Origin: Roseobacter denitrificans OCh 114
GTDB lineage: Bacteria; Pseudomonadota; Alphaproteobacteria; Rhodobacterales; Rhodobacteraceae
DNA: 64,000 nucleotides
Reading direction: 5' to 3'
Assembly (NCBI RefSeq): GCF_000014045.1
Contig: NC_008209.1
Location: 767,001-831,000, forward strand
The notes beneath the pieces were generated by a model, which saw nothing but the letters and a program-made list of their open reading frames with translations, searched no databases and was not told the origin of the DNA. The first letter of the stretch is position 1. Each line of letters starts with the position of its first letter. The translations under genes and the position numbers were made by a program. Shown one piece after another: positions 54,696 through 63,423 of the stretch.

Positions 54696-54784
54696 CCAAA
54701 TATCACGTAACGCGTTGAAACCCCTAAATTCAGACAGCATTGCGTGATTGAGGTTTTTCGCATGACGCTTTAGCGGATGTGTCA
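54696..54784 (-). repeat. Interspersed palindromic repeat, copy C (inverted)
   Basis: Read on the - strand it begins TGACACATCCGCTAAAGCG and runs to GTGATATTTGG, matching copies A and B but lacking their last 20 bases or so. Its first three bases are the stop codon of the C45 gene. Confidence 0.88.
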
Positions 54785-55822
54785 CATGTGGTGGGGCAGA
54801 TAGGTCAGGGGATCGCCCGCGTGGCCGGGCACCGCGTAGGAACCGCTTGCGGTGAACCGTATTTTGCGCAGTCTTGGTTCCATCGCGACAAGGGAGAAAT
54901 CTTCGCGGCTGCCATCCATCCAGAAGAGTGAAACTGCGCGCTGACGGGGGCGGTAAAGCGACGTGTAAATGGTTCCGAACCCTTTGTCATAGCCTGTGTT
55001 TGCCAGCGGGGCCGTCAAAAAGGCGTGGCGCAAGGCTTCGGGTGACAGTGTTGGATCGCTGAACAACTGTTCCAGATGCTCGGCACGTTCCTTGGTCCGC
55101 GAAAACCTTCCGTGGCGCGGCCATTCCACACCAAGCTGATGATTGGTGGTATAGGGTGTTCTGGTCACAATGGCGGGGCGGTCGGGGGCCAGATAAACGG
55201 TGGCAAAGGCACCCGTGCCATCCAATACGGTTACATTATAGGACATATGCGACGGGATGCGGCGCAAGGCTTCAAGCGCTTGCGGGACATCTGCGCATGT
55301 TTCCAATATGTAGCGGATGATCAGCGGGATACCAAATCCTGGCGCGCTGACCGTGCGCCCGCCGAAAGTGAGCGACGCCGCAAGCCCTGCGTCATTCATC
55401 CCGTCTGCGAGGCCGACGATACCCTCGACCATGCCCGCAACCCTGCGCCCGCGCCATTTTGTGGCAAGCAGCGTGGATTCGTTCAGGTGCGGATCAAGAT
55501 CGTAATTGCGGATCAGCATTGGCCCATCCGGGCCGTCAATCACCGCTTGGGAACAATGCACCAGATAGCGCGGCGGCGACCAGAAACTCAGAAACAGGGC
55601 CGCGTCTTCTTCGTCACCGCATTGCGCGACCCAAGTCTCCCAAAGGGTCTCGAATTCGGGCATATGGCGACGGATCGCCAGTCTCGCGTCGCGCAAATCA
55701 TCGGGCTTGGGCTTGTGACGCTTGCGCATCCACTCGGACCACCCGGGCCATCCATGCGCAAAAGCCTGCTTGAACGCCCGACCGGGCGCGTCTTCGACAA
55801 GGCTTCTGAAGGTCAGATACAT
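54782..55822 (-). CDS. C45 family acyltransferase/peptidase-like protein
   Basis: 346 residues, Ntn-hydrolase superfamily. YLVHCSQAVIDG, then MLIRNYDLDP fits the C45 (acyl-CoA:6-aminopenicillanate acyltransferase-like) pattern in which Cys becomes the N-terminal nucleophile. NDAGLAASLTFGGR and YNVTVLDGTGAFATVYL agree. Such enzymes cleave or form amide bonds of N-acyl compounds. Lies at the edge of a cluster with an ATP-grasp ligase and a nitrilase-family amidohydrolase. The stop codon lies inside a dispersed repeat. Confidence 0.78.
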   Translation of the reverse strand: MYLTFRSLVEDAPGRAFKQAFAHGWPGWSEWMRKRHKPKPDDLRDARLAIRRHMPEFETLWETWVAQCGDEEDAALFLSFWSPPRYLVHCSQAVIDGPDGPMLIRNYDLDPHLNESTLLATKWRGRRVAGMVEGIVGLADGMNDAGLAASLTFGGRTVSAPGFGIPLIIRYILETCADVPQALEALRRIPSHMSYNVTVLDGTGAFATVYLAPDRPAIVTRTPYTTNHQLGVEWPRHGRFSRTKERAEHLEQLFSDPTLSPEALRHAFLTAPLANTGYDKGFGTIYTSLYRPRQRAVSLFWMDGSREDFSLVAMEPRLRKIRFTASGSYAVPGHAGDPLTYLPHHM

Positions 55823-55944
55823 GGTGTCCCCGAGATATAGCGCATCTGGCCTCCCGACAACGTCGCATTTCCAATCCGTGCGCGCGCGTTGCTAAATGCG
55901 TTCGGGACATTGACTTTCGCGCGGGCCTTGTCACATTCCAGCCC

Positions 55945-56292
55945 ATGCTTCCATCCCCATTGCCGACCGGCACCATTCGTCAATCCGACATCCCGATCCT
56001 GATGGCCGCGCATAGGATCACCCAATACCCGACAGTTGTTCGGGTCCGTCGATCTGTTCTGGGCGGCGGTTTTGGTGATCAACAAAGTAATCCCTACACG
56101 TGGACGGTTTATTTTCTGGTGGATGGCCACTGGGTCGCCTTGCAGAGCGCGCGCGGCATGCAGCGTGAATGGGGCAGTCTGGACAAGCTCGAAATCTGGC
56201 TGCGGCGCAATGGATTTGCGTTTTTCTGGGTCAGAAACGATATTGATATTCTGGGAGAGCCGAGCGACGAAAGCGACGGACCCTCCCAATAA
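55945..56292 (+). CDS. Small paralogue protein 1 (unknown family)
   Basis: 115 residues, no signal peptide or membrane helix. The blocks TIRQSDIP, NPYTWTVYFLVDGHWVALQS, REWGSLDKLEIWLRR and FFWVRNDIDI recur in the protein at 61118-61474. I do not recognise the family. The conserved W-x-SLD-x-L-x-x-WL and FFWVRND segments suggest a small alpha-beta fold. Weak ribosome site. Convergent with the ATP-grasp gene. Confidence 0.7.
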   Translation: MLPSPLPTGTIRQSDIPILMAAHRITQYPTVVRVRRSVLGGGFGDQQSNPYTWTVYFLVDGHWVALQSARGMQREWGSLDKLEIWLRRNGFAFFWVRNDIDILGEPSDESDGPSQ

Positions 56293-56301
56293 GCTGAACC
56301 G

Positions 56302-57756
56302 TCAGAACCATTTACCGGCGGTCATGTCTGCGGGCATGGGGACTTCCGTATTGACGGTCAGCGGAATACTCTTGAATTCAGCCTTGATCGCCTTGTTCCA
56401 CAGTTTGGCGCGTTCGAGCAATTCGCGATCATCAGACTGCATGCGCCCGCGCGCCAGAACGCAGCCTAGGTCGGCCCCGTGATAGCAGTACTCGCCCACG
56501 CCAAAGACACGCAGGTAGAAGCCTTCCTGCTCTCCGCCAAGGGCATTGATGTTGTGACCGGCGCGTTTGAATGTGATCTCGCCTGCGTCATCCATCTCCC
56601 AGATTCCCGATTGCGGGGCCTGGGTGATCAATTCCACCTTATCCTCGGTCTGCTTGAGGATCAGCTGTGTCCAGTAATCATAGTGGTTCCAGCGGCTTTG
56701 GATTTCTTCGACGTCTATTTCGTAATCCACATCCAGATATTCCAGCAGGTGGAACAGGAACAGCGGGCAGCCGCCATAGGTCGAGGTGATCAGGTTGGTC
56801 GGCGGTGTCGCGCCGGAAATGCGCGGGTTGATTTCGCCGAGGTAAACCTCGTTGGTGTCCGTATCGAGCAGGAAGTCGACGCAGAAGACGCCTTTGTATC
56901 CCTCTTCATAAAGCCGGTCACCCAGTTTGCGCGTCATCTCGCGTACCTTTTCCGGTACACCATCCGGCAGGATCGCTGGTGAAATATCGTTGCCACACCA
57001 ACCACCCTTATAGGGGGTTATTTCCTCAAACCCGGTGATGTCTGTCATCACGGGCCCGGCCAATGTGCCGTGGCGCGTGGCGCAGCCTTCAATCGTGCCG
57101 GGCAGGTGATTAAGGCGCTTCATCACCTTGAGGTCCTCGCCCATGATCTTGCTGGCATATTTGTCCCAATCCGCCTCGGACTTGATAAAGAACGTCGTGC
57201 GTCCGCTGTCGCCATATGGGGTCTGGACGACCAGATCATTCCCGATCCCCGCGGCTTCGGTCAGTGCGCAAAGCTCTTCGTAGCTGTCAGCGGTGCCCAT
57301 GGTGTTGGGCGCGCTTGCGACACCAGCCTCATTGCCCAGACGGGTGGTTTCGATCTTGCTGTCCAGCCTGTGGCGCAATTCGTTCGGAGGCAAAGCGATT
57401 CGCAGGCCAAGGTCGTTGCACAGATCTTCGGTCTTTTCGTCAAACATCACGAACAACGCGAGGCCCGGCTCGCGCTCTTTCACGCGGTCGCGGAACTCCG
57501 GGTGATCCACCAGATAGTTCCCCACATCCTCCATCGTCTGGAACACCGGTGCGCCGATCTGGGTCGGTTTGAACACGCGGGGGTGCTGGCCATCAAAGAC
57601 GTCGAAGTAGTTGACGAACTCAAGCCCGCCGACCCATTGATCCAGCCCCATCAGGTTGAACGGTGTGGGCATGACCACGTAAATCGGCTTCTTGTTGCGT
57701 CGCAGATACCTGTAAATGTCTGTCAGGCCGGTCAATTTTTCTGTAGCGTCAGCCAT
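56302..57756 (-). CDS. ATP-grasp ligase of unknown substrate
   Basis: 484 residues from ATG 57756 with GAGAGGAC upstream; a TTG at 57903 has no ribosome site. Carboxylate-amine ligase or biotin carboxylase-like grasp: LVVQTPYGDSGRTTFFIKSE (ATP-binding), VFCVDFLLDTDTNEVYLGEINPR (metal and nucleotide sites), and the Asn-Pro-Arg of the catalytic loop. It probably joins a carboxylate to an amine or CO2. Divergent from the TRAP operon. Confidence 0.8.
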   Translation of the reverse strand: MADATEKLTGLTDIYRYLRRNKKPIYVVMPTPFNLMGLDQWVGGLEFVNYFDVFDGQHPRVFKPTQIGAPVFQTMEDVGNYLVDHPEFRDRVKEREPGLALFVMFDEKTEDLCNDLGLRIALPPNELRHRLDSKIETTRLGNEAGVASAPNTMGTADSYEELCALTEAAGIGNDLVVQTPYGDSGRTTFFIKSEADWDKYASKIMGEDLKVMKRLNHLPGTIEGCATRHGTLAGPVMTDITGFEEITPYKGGWCGNDISPAILPDGVPEKVREMTRKLGDRLYEEGYKGVFCVDFLLDTDTNEVYLGEINPRISGATPPTNLITSTYGGCPLFLFHLLEYLDVDYEIDVEEIQSRWNHYDYWTQLILKQTEDKVELITQAPQSGIWEMDDAGEITFKRAGHNINALGGEQEGFYLRVFGVGEYCYHGADLGCVLARGRMQSDDRELLERAKLWNKAIKAEFKSIPLTVNTEVPMPADMTAGKWF

Positions 57757-58122
57757 AGCGTGTCCTCTCGTATCGGTCGGTTTTTCAACCAGCTGTGTGT
57801 CGGGCGCGATGTTGATTTCATGCGCTGGATTGTCGGGCGGGCTTTGTTCAGGCCGTGCGCTGCGCAGCCGGTGCCAAAATCCCTTGAGGGCGGATAGGTT
57901 CAATCTCAGATCACTTTATTCTATCGTGGCATTCGCGGCGCTGGCTGCACTTGCCGAGCTGCGATTTACAATTATTACCAGCCATTAACTTTTTTGTTTC
58001 CTACACCATTGTTCATGTTGTATGTAGCGCGTCAAGCCCTGCCGAAAGGGCGCGGGAGGATGGCGCAAGCCCTGAACAAACACTCGTGAGCGCACCGCGT
58101 CTCACTCTGGAGGAAGCAAGAA
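57757..58122. promoter_or_regulatory. Divergent promoter region, ATP-grasp gene and TRAP operon
   Basis: 366 bases between the two operons. An in-frame TTG extension of the ATP-grasp gene is possible but unsupported. TTCATGTTGTATGT (58012-58025) agrees at 11 of 14 positions with half of the 36-bp palindrome at 61518, a hint of a shared regulator site. Confidence 0.45.
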
Positions 58123-59145
58123 ATGAACACAAAATCAATTACCCGGCGCGCGGCAATTGCTGCGGTGTCCGGTGTCATCGCGCTGACGTCTTATGCTGCG
58201 GCTGCCGCTGCGGATACCACACGTCTGCGTATGCACACCTTTTACGGTACTGAAATCGATCCCATCATCAAGGCATTCCGTGACCGCGTCCGCGACGAGT
58301 CCGACGGCAGCCTGCGCATCAACGTGTTCCATGGTGGTGAATTGGTCGCCAGTGACCAGTTGCTGAGCGCTGTGCAAAGCGGCTCGATTGACATCGCCCA
58401 TGGCCATGGCGGCTACTGGTCGGGTCAGGTGGACATCGGCAATATCGAAGCGGGTCTGCCCGGTGGCTGGACCAGCCTTGAAGAGGCCAACGCGTTCTTC
58501 GCAAGCGAGCCTGTCGCGTCCATCCTGAACGAAGCATATAGTGAAGCAGGGGTCGTGTTCCTCGGCAAAGGCTATGGTCATGATTACGACTTGCTGACAA
58601 AAGAGCCGATCGCATCGCTCGAAGACCTCAAATCCCTGCGCATCCGTGCGACGTCGAACGTTGCCAAAGTGCTTGAGAGCCTCGAAATTCCGACTGTGTT
58701 CCTGCCCGCCGGTGAACTTTACATCGGCATGTCCACAGGTGTTATCGACGGCGCGATCTATGGTGGGCCTATCGAGTATGAGCAACTCAAACTCAACGAA
58801 ACCGCTCAGTATTACACCCGGCTGAACATGTTGATGCCCGGTTGGACAGAGACCTTCCTCGCCAATGAGGACAAATGGGCGTCGCTGTCCGATGAGCACA
58901 AGGCGATCCTTGAAACTGCGCTCGCGCAGTTCGCTCAGGACATCACGGATTGGCTTGCCGAAGGCAACCAGTCGGTTGTCGACAAGGGCGATGTCTTTGA
59001 ATTCTTCGTACTGCCGGAAAGCGATTCAAAGCAGTTGACCGTTGCCGCACAGCAGGTCTGGCAGGAAGAGGCCGCGCGCTCCGAGCGTAACGCAAAGCTG
59101 ATCGAACTTCTGATCGAGAATGCCAAGGCCCAAGGGCGTCTCTGA
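58123..59145 (+). CDS. TRAP transporter substrate-binding protein, DctP type
   Basis: 340 residues. Signal peptide with an Arg pair (SITRRAAIAAVSGVIALTSYA), then the binding domain (LRMHTFYGTEIDPIIKAFRD, LKSLRIRATSNVAKVLESLE, GMSTGVIDGAIYGGP). The ATG follows GGAGGA at good spacing. Ligand unknown; likely an organic acid or N-acyl compound processed by the flanking hydrolases. Stop overlaps the next start. Confidence 0.85.
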   Translation: MNTKSITRRAAIAAVSGVIALTSYAAAAAADTTRLRMHTFYGTEIDPIIKAFRDRVRDESDGSLRINVFHGGELVASDQLLSAVQSGSIDIAHGHGGYWSGQVDIGNIEAGLPGGWTSLEEANAFFASEPVASILNEAYSEAGVVFLGKGYGHDYDLLTKEPIASLEDLKSLRIRATSNVAKVLESLEIPTVFLPAGELYIGMSTGVIDGAIYGGPIEYEQLKLNETAQYYTRLNMLMPGWTETFLANEDKWASLSDEHKAILETALAQFAQDITDWLAEGNQSVVDKGDVFEFFVLPESDSKQLTVAAQQVWQEEAARSERNAKLIELLIENAKAQGRL

Positions 59146-59726
59146 TGTCCCTCGTGACACGATACCTTCGGGTTCAAGATGGCCTGTCCGAGTTTGTCGG
59201 GCAGGTCATCTGCTGGCTCACCCTGGTGATGATCGGGGTGCTGATGTTCGAAATCGTGGCACGTTACTTTTTGAATGCGCCCACGCTCTGGGCGCATGAA
59301 TCCAGCACCATGCTTTATGGTGCGTTTTGCATGCTGGCCGGTGCCTACACTTTAAAGCATCGCGGTCACGTCCGCAGCGAGGTGATCTGGGGTGCTTTGC
59401 CCAAGCGAGGTCAGGCCTTTTGTGATGTGCTGATTTTTGGCGCCGGAGCCGTGGTTCTGGTCATCTTTCTGAAACTGGCGATTGATTTTGCGACGGCCAG
59501 TTGGGCCGTGCTGGAATACTCCAACAAAAGCATGTGGCAACCACCGCTTTATCCGATCAAGACGGTGATCCCCGTGGCGGTGGCGCTGATCCTGCTGCAG
59601 AACATGGCCGAACTGCTGCGCGCGCTCCTGACCTTGTTCAACGTCGATTTTGAGGATCCCCGCGGCGAAGAAGTCGATACCAGTATCGCGCAAGAGCTAC
59701 TTGGGGCTGACAGCAATAAATCCTAG
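59145..59726 (+). CDS. TRAP transporter small permease, DctQ type
   Basis: 193 residues, four helices (ICWLTLVMIGVLMFEIVARY, LYGAFCMLAGAYTLKHRGHV, VIPVAVALILLQNMAEL). The ATG overlaps the dctP stop by one base. Partner of the large permease 59 bases downstream. Confidence 0.83.
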   Translation: MSLVTRYLRVQDGLSEFVGQVICWLTLVMIGVLMFEIVARYFLNAPTLWAHESSTMLYGAFCMLAGAYTLKHRGHVRSEVIWGALPKRGQAFCDVLIFGAGAVVLVIFLKLAIDFATASWAVLEYSNKSMWQPPLYPIKTVIPVAVALILLQNMAELLRALLTLFNVDFEDPRGEEVDTSIAQELLGADSNKS

Positions 59727-59785
59727 GCGCGGCAGGCGCTGATCCAGCATTTTTCAAGCGCCACGTCCTTTCAAGGAACACCACT

Positions 59786-61099
59786 ATGGAAAACCTAGAC
59801 CCGCTTGCGATTACCGGCATCATGTTTGCCTCGATGCTCGCGCTCATGGCGCTGGGCGCGCCACTCGCCTGGGCACTGACGATCTGCGGGATTGGCAGTG
59901 CATACGCGATTTACGGCGATGGGGGGCTCGACCTTCTGATCACCTCTACCTTCAGCGCCATGGACAACTTTTTGCTGGTGGCCCTGCCGCTATTCATCTT
60001 CATGGGGCTGGTGCTGCAGCGGTCCGGTATCACCGACGATCTGTTTGACATGATGCACAAGCTGATGGGGCGACTGCCCGGTGGCCTCGGCATCGGCACG
60101 GTGATCATCTGTGCCCTGATCGCCGCAATGGCGGGTGTTTCTGGCGCCGCGACGGTCAGTCTTGGGATCATCGCCCTGCCCGCGATGTTGAGCCGTGGAT
60201 ATGACAAGCGCCTTGTAACCGGGACCATCATGGCGGGTGGCGCGCTCGGTTTCCTGATCCCGCCCAGCGTGCTGATGATCATCTATGCGTTTTTGAGCCG
60301 CGACTCCGTGGGCAAGCTCTTTGCCGCAGGGTTGATGCCGGGCCTGATGCTGGCTGGTATCTACATCGCCTACATCCTGATCCGGTGTCGTCTGAACCCG
60401 CAGCTTGGCCCCCCCGCCGAAGAGCAGTTCACCACCGCCGAAAAGGTCAAATCACTACGCTTTCTTATCGCGCCGGGTTTGCTCATTGTGAGTGTTCTGG
60501 GCTGTATCATCGGAGGCATTACGTCACCCTCCGAAGCTTCGGCCATTGGGGCTTTCGGCGCGCTTGTCATCGCGGCAATTCAGCGTCGTCTGAGTTGGGA
60601 TTTGATGCGCTATGTCATGCTCTCCACCACCAAGCTGATGGGCATGCTGATGTGGATCACCATCGCTGCCGTGTTCTTTTCCAAGATCTACGTCGGCGTG
60701 GGTGCGGGGGTCGTTGTGGGCGAGTTGATCGAAGATTACGAGTTGTCGCCGAACTATGTGATCCTTGCGATGCTGCTGGCCTATTTTGTCCTCGGCATGT
60801 TTCTCGACGATTTCGCGATCGTCTTCATTACCGTGCCGTTGTTTGTGCCAATCGTGCGGGATCTTGGGTTTGATACGACGTGGTTCGCGGTTCTCTTTAT
60901 CCTGAGCATGCAGTCGGCCTATCTGACGCCGCCGTTTGGCTACAACCTCTTTTACATGAGGTCGGTGGCCCCCAAGAGCATTACGATCATAGATATCTAT
61001 TGGGCGGCGATCCCGTTTGTCGCATTACAGATCCTTGGACTTGCGCTGGTGTTCACCTTCCCGCAGATTGCGCTCTGGTTGCCAAGCCTGCTGTTCTGA
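59786..61099 (+). CDS. TRAP transporter large permease, DctM type
   Basis: 437 residues with about 12 helices (MFASMLALMALGAPLAWALT, VSGAATVSLGIIALPAMLS, GGALGFLIPPSVLMIIYAF, SAYLTPPFGYNLFYMRSVAP). The ATG follows AAGGAA. Last gene of the TRAP operon; the paralogue gene that follows is on the other strand. Confidence 0.87.
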   Translation: MENLDPLAITGIMFASMLALMALGAPLAWALTICGIGSAYAIYGDGGLDLLITSTFSAMDNFLLVALPLFIFMGLVLQRSGITDDLFDMMHKLMGRLPGGLGIGTVIICALIAAMAGVSGAATVSLGIIALPAMLSRGYDKRLVTGTIMAGGALGFLIPPSVLMIIYAFLSRDSVGKLFAAGLMPGLMLAGIYIAYILIRCRLNPQLGPPAEEQFTTAEKVKSLRFLIAPGLLIVSVLGCIIGGITSPSEASAIGAFGALVIAAIQRRLSWDLMRYVMLSTTKLMGMLMWITIAAVFFSKIYVGVGAGVVVGELIEDYELSPNYVILAMLLAYFVLGMFLDDFAIVFITVPLFVPIVRDLGFDTTWFAVLFILSMQSAYLTPPFGYNLFYMRSVAPKSITIIDIYWAAIPFVALQILGLALVFTFPQIALWLPSLLF

Positions 61100-61117
61100 C
61101 GGCCTGTCCTTGGCGCC

Positions 61118-61474
61118 CTATTTGAACGAGGCCCCGTCGACCGGATCGGTTTCCAGCGCGCTGACAGCATCGATGTCATTTCGCACCCAGAAAAAGCGGA
61201 ATGACATCGATCTCAACCAGTTCTCCAACCGGTCGAGGCTGGTCCATTCACGGCGCAGGCCCCGCGCGCTGAGCAGTTGCGCCCATTCTCCCTCTACCAA
61301 AAAATACACCGTCCATGTGTTGGGGTGACGGGTCTGATCCGCGAACCCGCCGGCGGTGACCTCGCGCGGTGTGCGCACCGCGACAGGATACTCCCCCAGA
61401 AGGCCGGCCGATGCATACTGAGGCAGGTCCGTCTGACGGATGGTGCGGCTCGGGATCTCGGTTTCTAATTCCAT
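61118..61474 (-). CDS. Small paralogue protein 2 (unknown family)
   Basis: 118 residues, clear paralogue of the protein at 55945-56292: TIRQTDLP, NTWTVYFLVEGEWAQLLS, REWTSLDRLENWLR and FFWVRNDIDA are shared, roughly 60 percent alike by eye. No recognised family, signal peptide or membrane segment. It is convergent with the TRAP operon and divergent from the amidohydrolase gene; a 36-bp palindrome lies before both of these starts. Confidence 0.7.
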   Translation of the reverse strand: MELETEIPSRTIRQTDLPQYASAGLLGEYPVAVRTPREVTAGGFADQTRHPNTWTVYFLVEGEWAQLLSARGLRREWTSLDRLENWLRSMSFRFFWVRNDIDAVSALETDPVDGASFK

Positions 61475-61517
61475 TGTCTGAATAACTTTGCGCCTTTCAG
61501 GGCAATAGGGCTTGATA

Positions 61518-61553
61518 CACTATGGTCCATAATGTACATCATGAATCATAGTG
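61518..61553. promoter_or_regulatory. 36-bp extended palindrome, candidate GntR/FCD operator
   Basis: CACTATG and CATAGTG are the outer arms and ATGTACAT the inner core, all centred on 61535.5. GntR/FadR-type sites are usually short T-G-T-A-C-A-like palindromes, so the FCD regulator at 63424 is the natural candidate. It lies between the divergent paralogue and amidohydrolase genes. Confidence 0.65.
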
Positions 61554-61642
61554 ATGTCTAGGCTTGTTCGAAAGTCACTTTCTGCGCGCCCCGTACCGTG
61601 TCGCGGCAAGTCAAGACGTCATGCCCTAAGCAAAGGTTGCCC

Positions 61643-62530
61643 ATGACCCACTTCAACGTAGCCGGCATTCAGATGCATATCGGCATGAAAAGCAATCTCG
61701 AGGAGATGAACCGTCGTCTCGATCTTTTGATGCACCTCTATCCATGGGTAGAGATGGTGGTCTTTAGCGAACTGGCCGCCAATGGACCCAACCCCGCATC
61801 GGCCCAGCCCATGGGTGGCGAGAACGAGCAGGCCTTTGCGAAAATGGCGCAGAAACACAACATCTGGCTCATCCCCGGGGGTATGTTCGAAAAGAAAGAC
61901 GGCCGCATCTATAACATGACGCCGGTGCTCAATCCCGAAGGCGAGATCGTCACGCGCTATCGCAAGATGTTTCCGTTCACACCTTATGAGGACGCAACGG
62001 AGCCGGGTGACGAATTCTGCGTATTCGACGTGCCCGGCGTTGGCCGGTTCGGTGTCGCGATCTGCTATGATCTGTGGTTCCCCGAAGTCATGCGGACCCT
62101 GACATCTATGGGAGCCGAGGTGATCATCAACCCCGTTCTGGCGCATTTCGTCGACCGCCCTGCAGACCTGGCCATCGCGCAGGCCTCCGCTGCGATGTTC
62201 CAGAGCTATGTTTTTCATATCAACGGCTTGCTGGCAGGTGGGAACGGGTATTCCCGCGTCGTCGATCCGGCGGGCCAGTTGCTGCATGATGGCAACGTCC
62301 AGGAGGAACTCATCCCGATTGAGGTCGATTTCGACCTTGTACGCCGCCAGCGTGAACGCGGGTTGCTCGGTATGGGACAGGTCCTCAAGAGTTTCCGTGA
62401 TCGCAAGGTGAACTTCGATGTCTATTCGGAACACTTCGATCACAGCTACCTGAACAGTCTGGGCGTTCTCGTCAAACCGGAGCGACCGCAACGCGCGGCG
62501 CCTCAGGGGAATACCCAGCCTAAGACTTAA
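61643..62530 (+). CDS. Nitrilase-superfamily (carbon-nitrogen) hydrolase
   Basis: 295 residues. The catalytic Glu is in VVFSELAANG, the Lys in YRKMFPFTPYE and the Cys in VAICYDLWFPE, the E-K-C triad of this family. It hydrolyses an amide, carbamoyl or nitrile bond. ATG 61643 with AAAGG upstream; a longer in-frame reading is not supported. It may process the compound brought in by the TRAP system. Confidence 0.88.
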   Translation: MTHFNVAGIQMHIGMKSNLEEMNRRLDLLMHLYPWVEMVVFSELAANGPNPASAQPMGGENEQAFAKMAQKHNIWLIPGGMFEKKDGRIYNMTPVLNPEGEIVTRYRKMFPFTPYEDATEPGDEFCVFDVPGVGRFGVAICYDLWFPEVMRTLTSMGAEVIINPVLAHFVDRPADLAIAQASAAMFQSYVFHINGLLAGGNGYSRVVDPAGQLLHDGNVQEELIPIEVDFDLVRRQRERGLLGMGQVLKSFRDRKVNFDVYSEHFDHSYLNSLGVLVKPERPQRAAPQGNTQPKT

Positions 62531-62623
62531 AAAGATCGGTCACAGACCGGCAAGCGAAACAGGGAAAGCCCATAAATTGTTTAACGGCTGTCCAAGATGG
62601 CCAGATCATAAGGGAAAGACCAA

Positions 62624-63187
62624 ATGACCAATATCAAGAAAGTTGCCCCCATCCCGCGCGGATATCGTTCACTGACACCGCATATCACAACCGCTGACGT
62701 GCAATACACCATTGACCTGTACACAGCAGCGCTTGGCGCTGAGGTTGTGGAAACGGAAACGGTTCCTGACAGTGACGTACTGGTCGGTGCTGTTGTCAAG
62801 ATTGGCAACTCGACGCTGAGCATATCCTTGGGGACTGCCTACGGGGCGGGGGTTCTGAGCTTGCATCACTATGTCGAAGACATCGACGCGAGCTGGGATG
62901 CTGCCATCGCTACCGGATTTGTTCCCCTGCGCGCCATCGAAGAGACCTATTGGGGCGACCGCAGCGGTCTTCTTGTTGACCCGATGGGAATCCAGTGGAG
63001 CCTTGGCCAGCGCGTATTGCGTCTGACCGCCGAGGAGCGTGACGCCCGTGCACGCGCGGCCTATGGAATCGCGCCTGAAGTGTCATACGATGCCGCAGAA
63101 GCAGAGCATGGTGCGCAGGACTTCGCAACTGCCGAGGTTATCCCCGCAGCGGAACCTGCGGCACAGGGTGGCGAGGCGTTGCACTAA
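62624..63187 (+). CDS. VOC (glyoxalase/bleomycin-resistance fold) protein
   Basis: 187 residues. The PhnB-like paired beta-alpha-beta units are visible: SLTPHITTADVQYTIDLYTA, ALGAEVVETETV; then SWDAAIATGFVPLRAIEETY, WGDRSGLLVDPMGIQWSLG. The C-terminal third is low-complexity and Ala-rich. VOC enzymes include dioxygenases, isomerases and binding proteins. Downstream of the amidohydrolase by 94 bases, probably co-transcribed. Substrate unknown. Confidence 0.8.
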   Translation: MTNIKKVAPIPRGYRSLTPHITTADVQYTIDLYTAALGAEVVETETVPDSDVLVGAVVKIGNSTLSISLGTAYGAGVLSLHHYVEDIDASWDAAIATGFVPLRAIEETYWGDRSGLLVDPMGIQWSLGQRVLRLTAEERDARARAAYGIAPEVSYDAAEAEHGAQDFATAEVIPAAEPAAQGGEALH

Positions 63188-63209
63188 GCTTGTACGCCTG
63201 ACCCGCAGC

Positions 63210-63293
63210 GTTTCGCGTTTCCCCTTGGGCAACTCGCAGTCGGGCGTGTCAATCGCCCAACTCATCGAGGCGTGTTGTCAGGAAACGCGAAAC
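63210..63293. repeat. 84-bp element with perfect 13-bp terminal inverted repeats
   Basis: GTTTCGCGTTTCC (63210-63222) and GGAAACGCGAAAC (63281-63293) are exact inverted repeats. Flanking GCAG/CTGC almost extends them. An inner hairpin is GGGCG-N7-CGCCC (63242-63258). It may be a MITE-like remnant or an RNA structure after the VOC gene. Confidence 0.6.
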
Positions 63294-63308
63294 CTGCCAT
63301 CCGGTATT

Positions 63309-63339
63309 GGTCCAAAACACTTGAACCGTGTTTTGGGCC
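63309..63339 (+). terminator. Probable rho-independent terminator
   Basis: GGTCCAAAACAC pairs with GTGTTTTGGGCC (one wobble) around TTGAACC, followed by TTCGCTTTT. It would end transcription from the VOC gene and, less well, from the right. Confidence 0.65.
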
Positions 63340-63423
63340 TTCGCTTTTGCAAGGGATGTTTGTTCGCCCACGCCTGAGCGGGATGACATGGATTGCTGAT
63401 CTGGAATGTCGCGCTGGCTTTTT

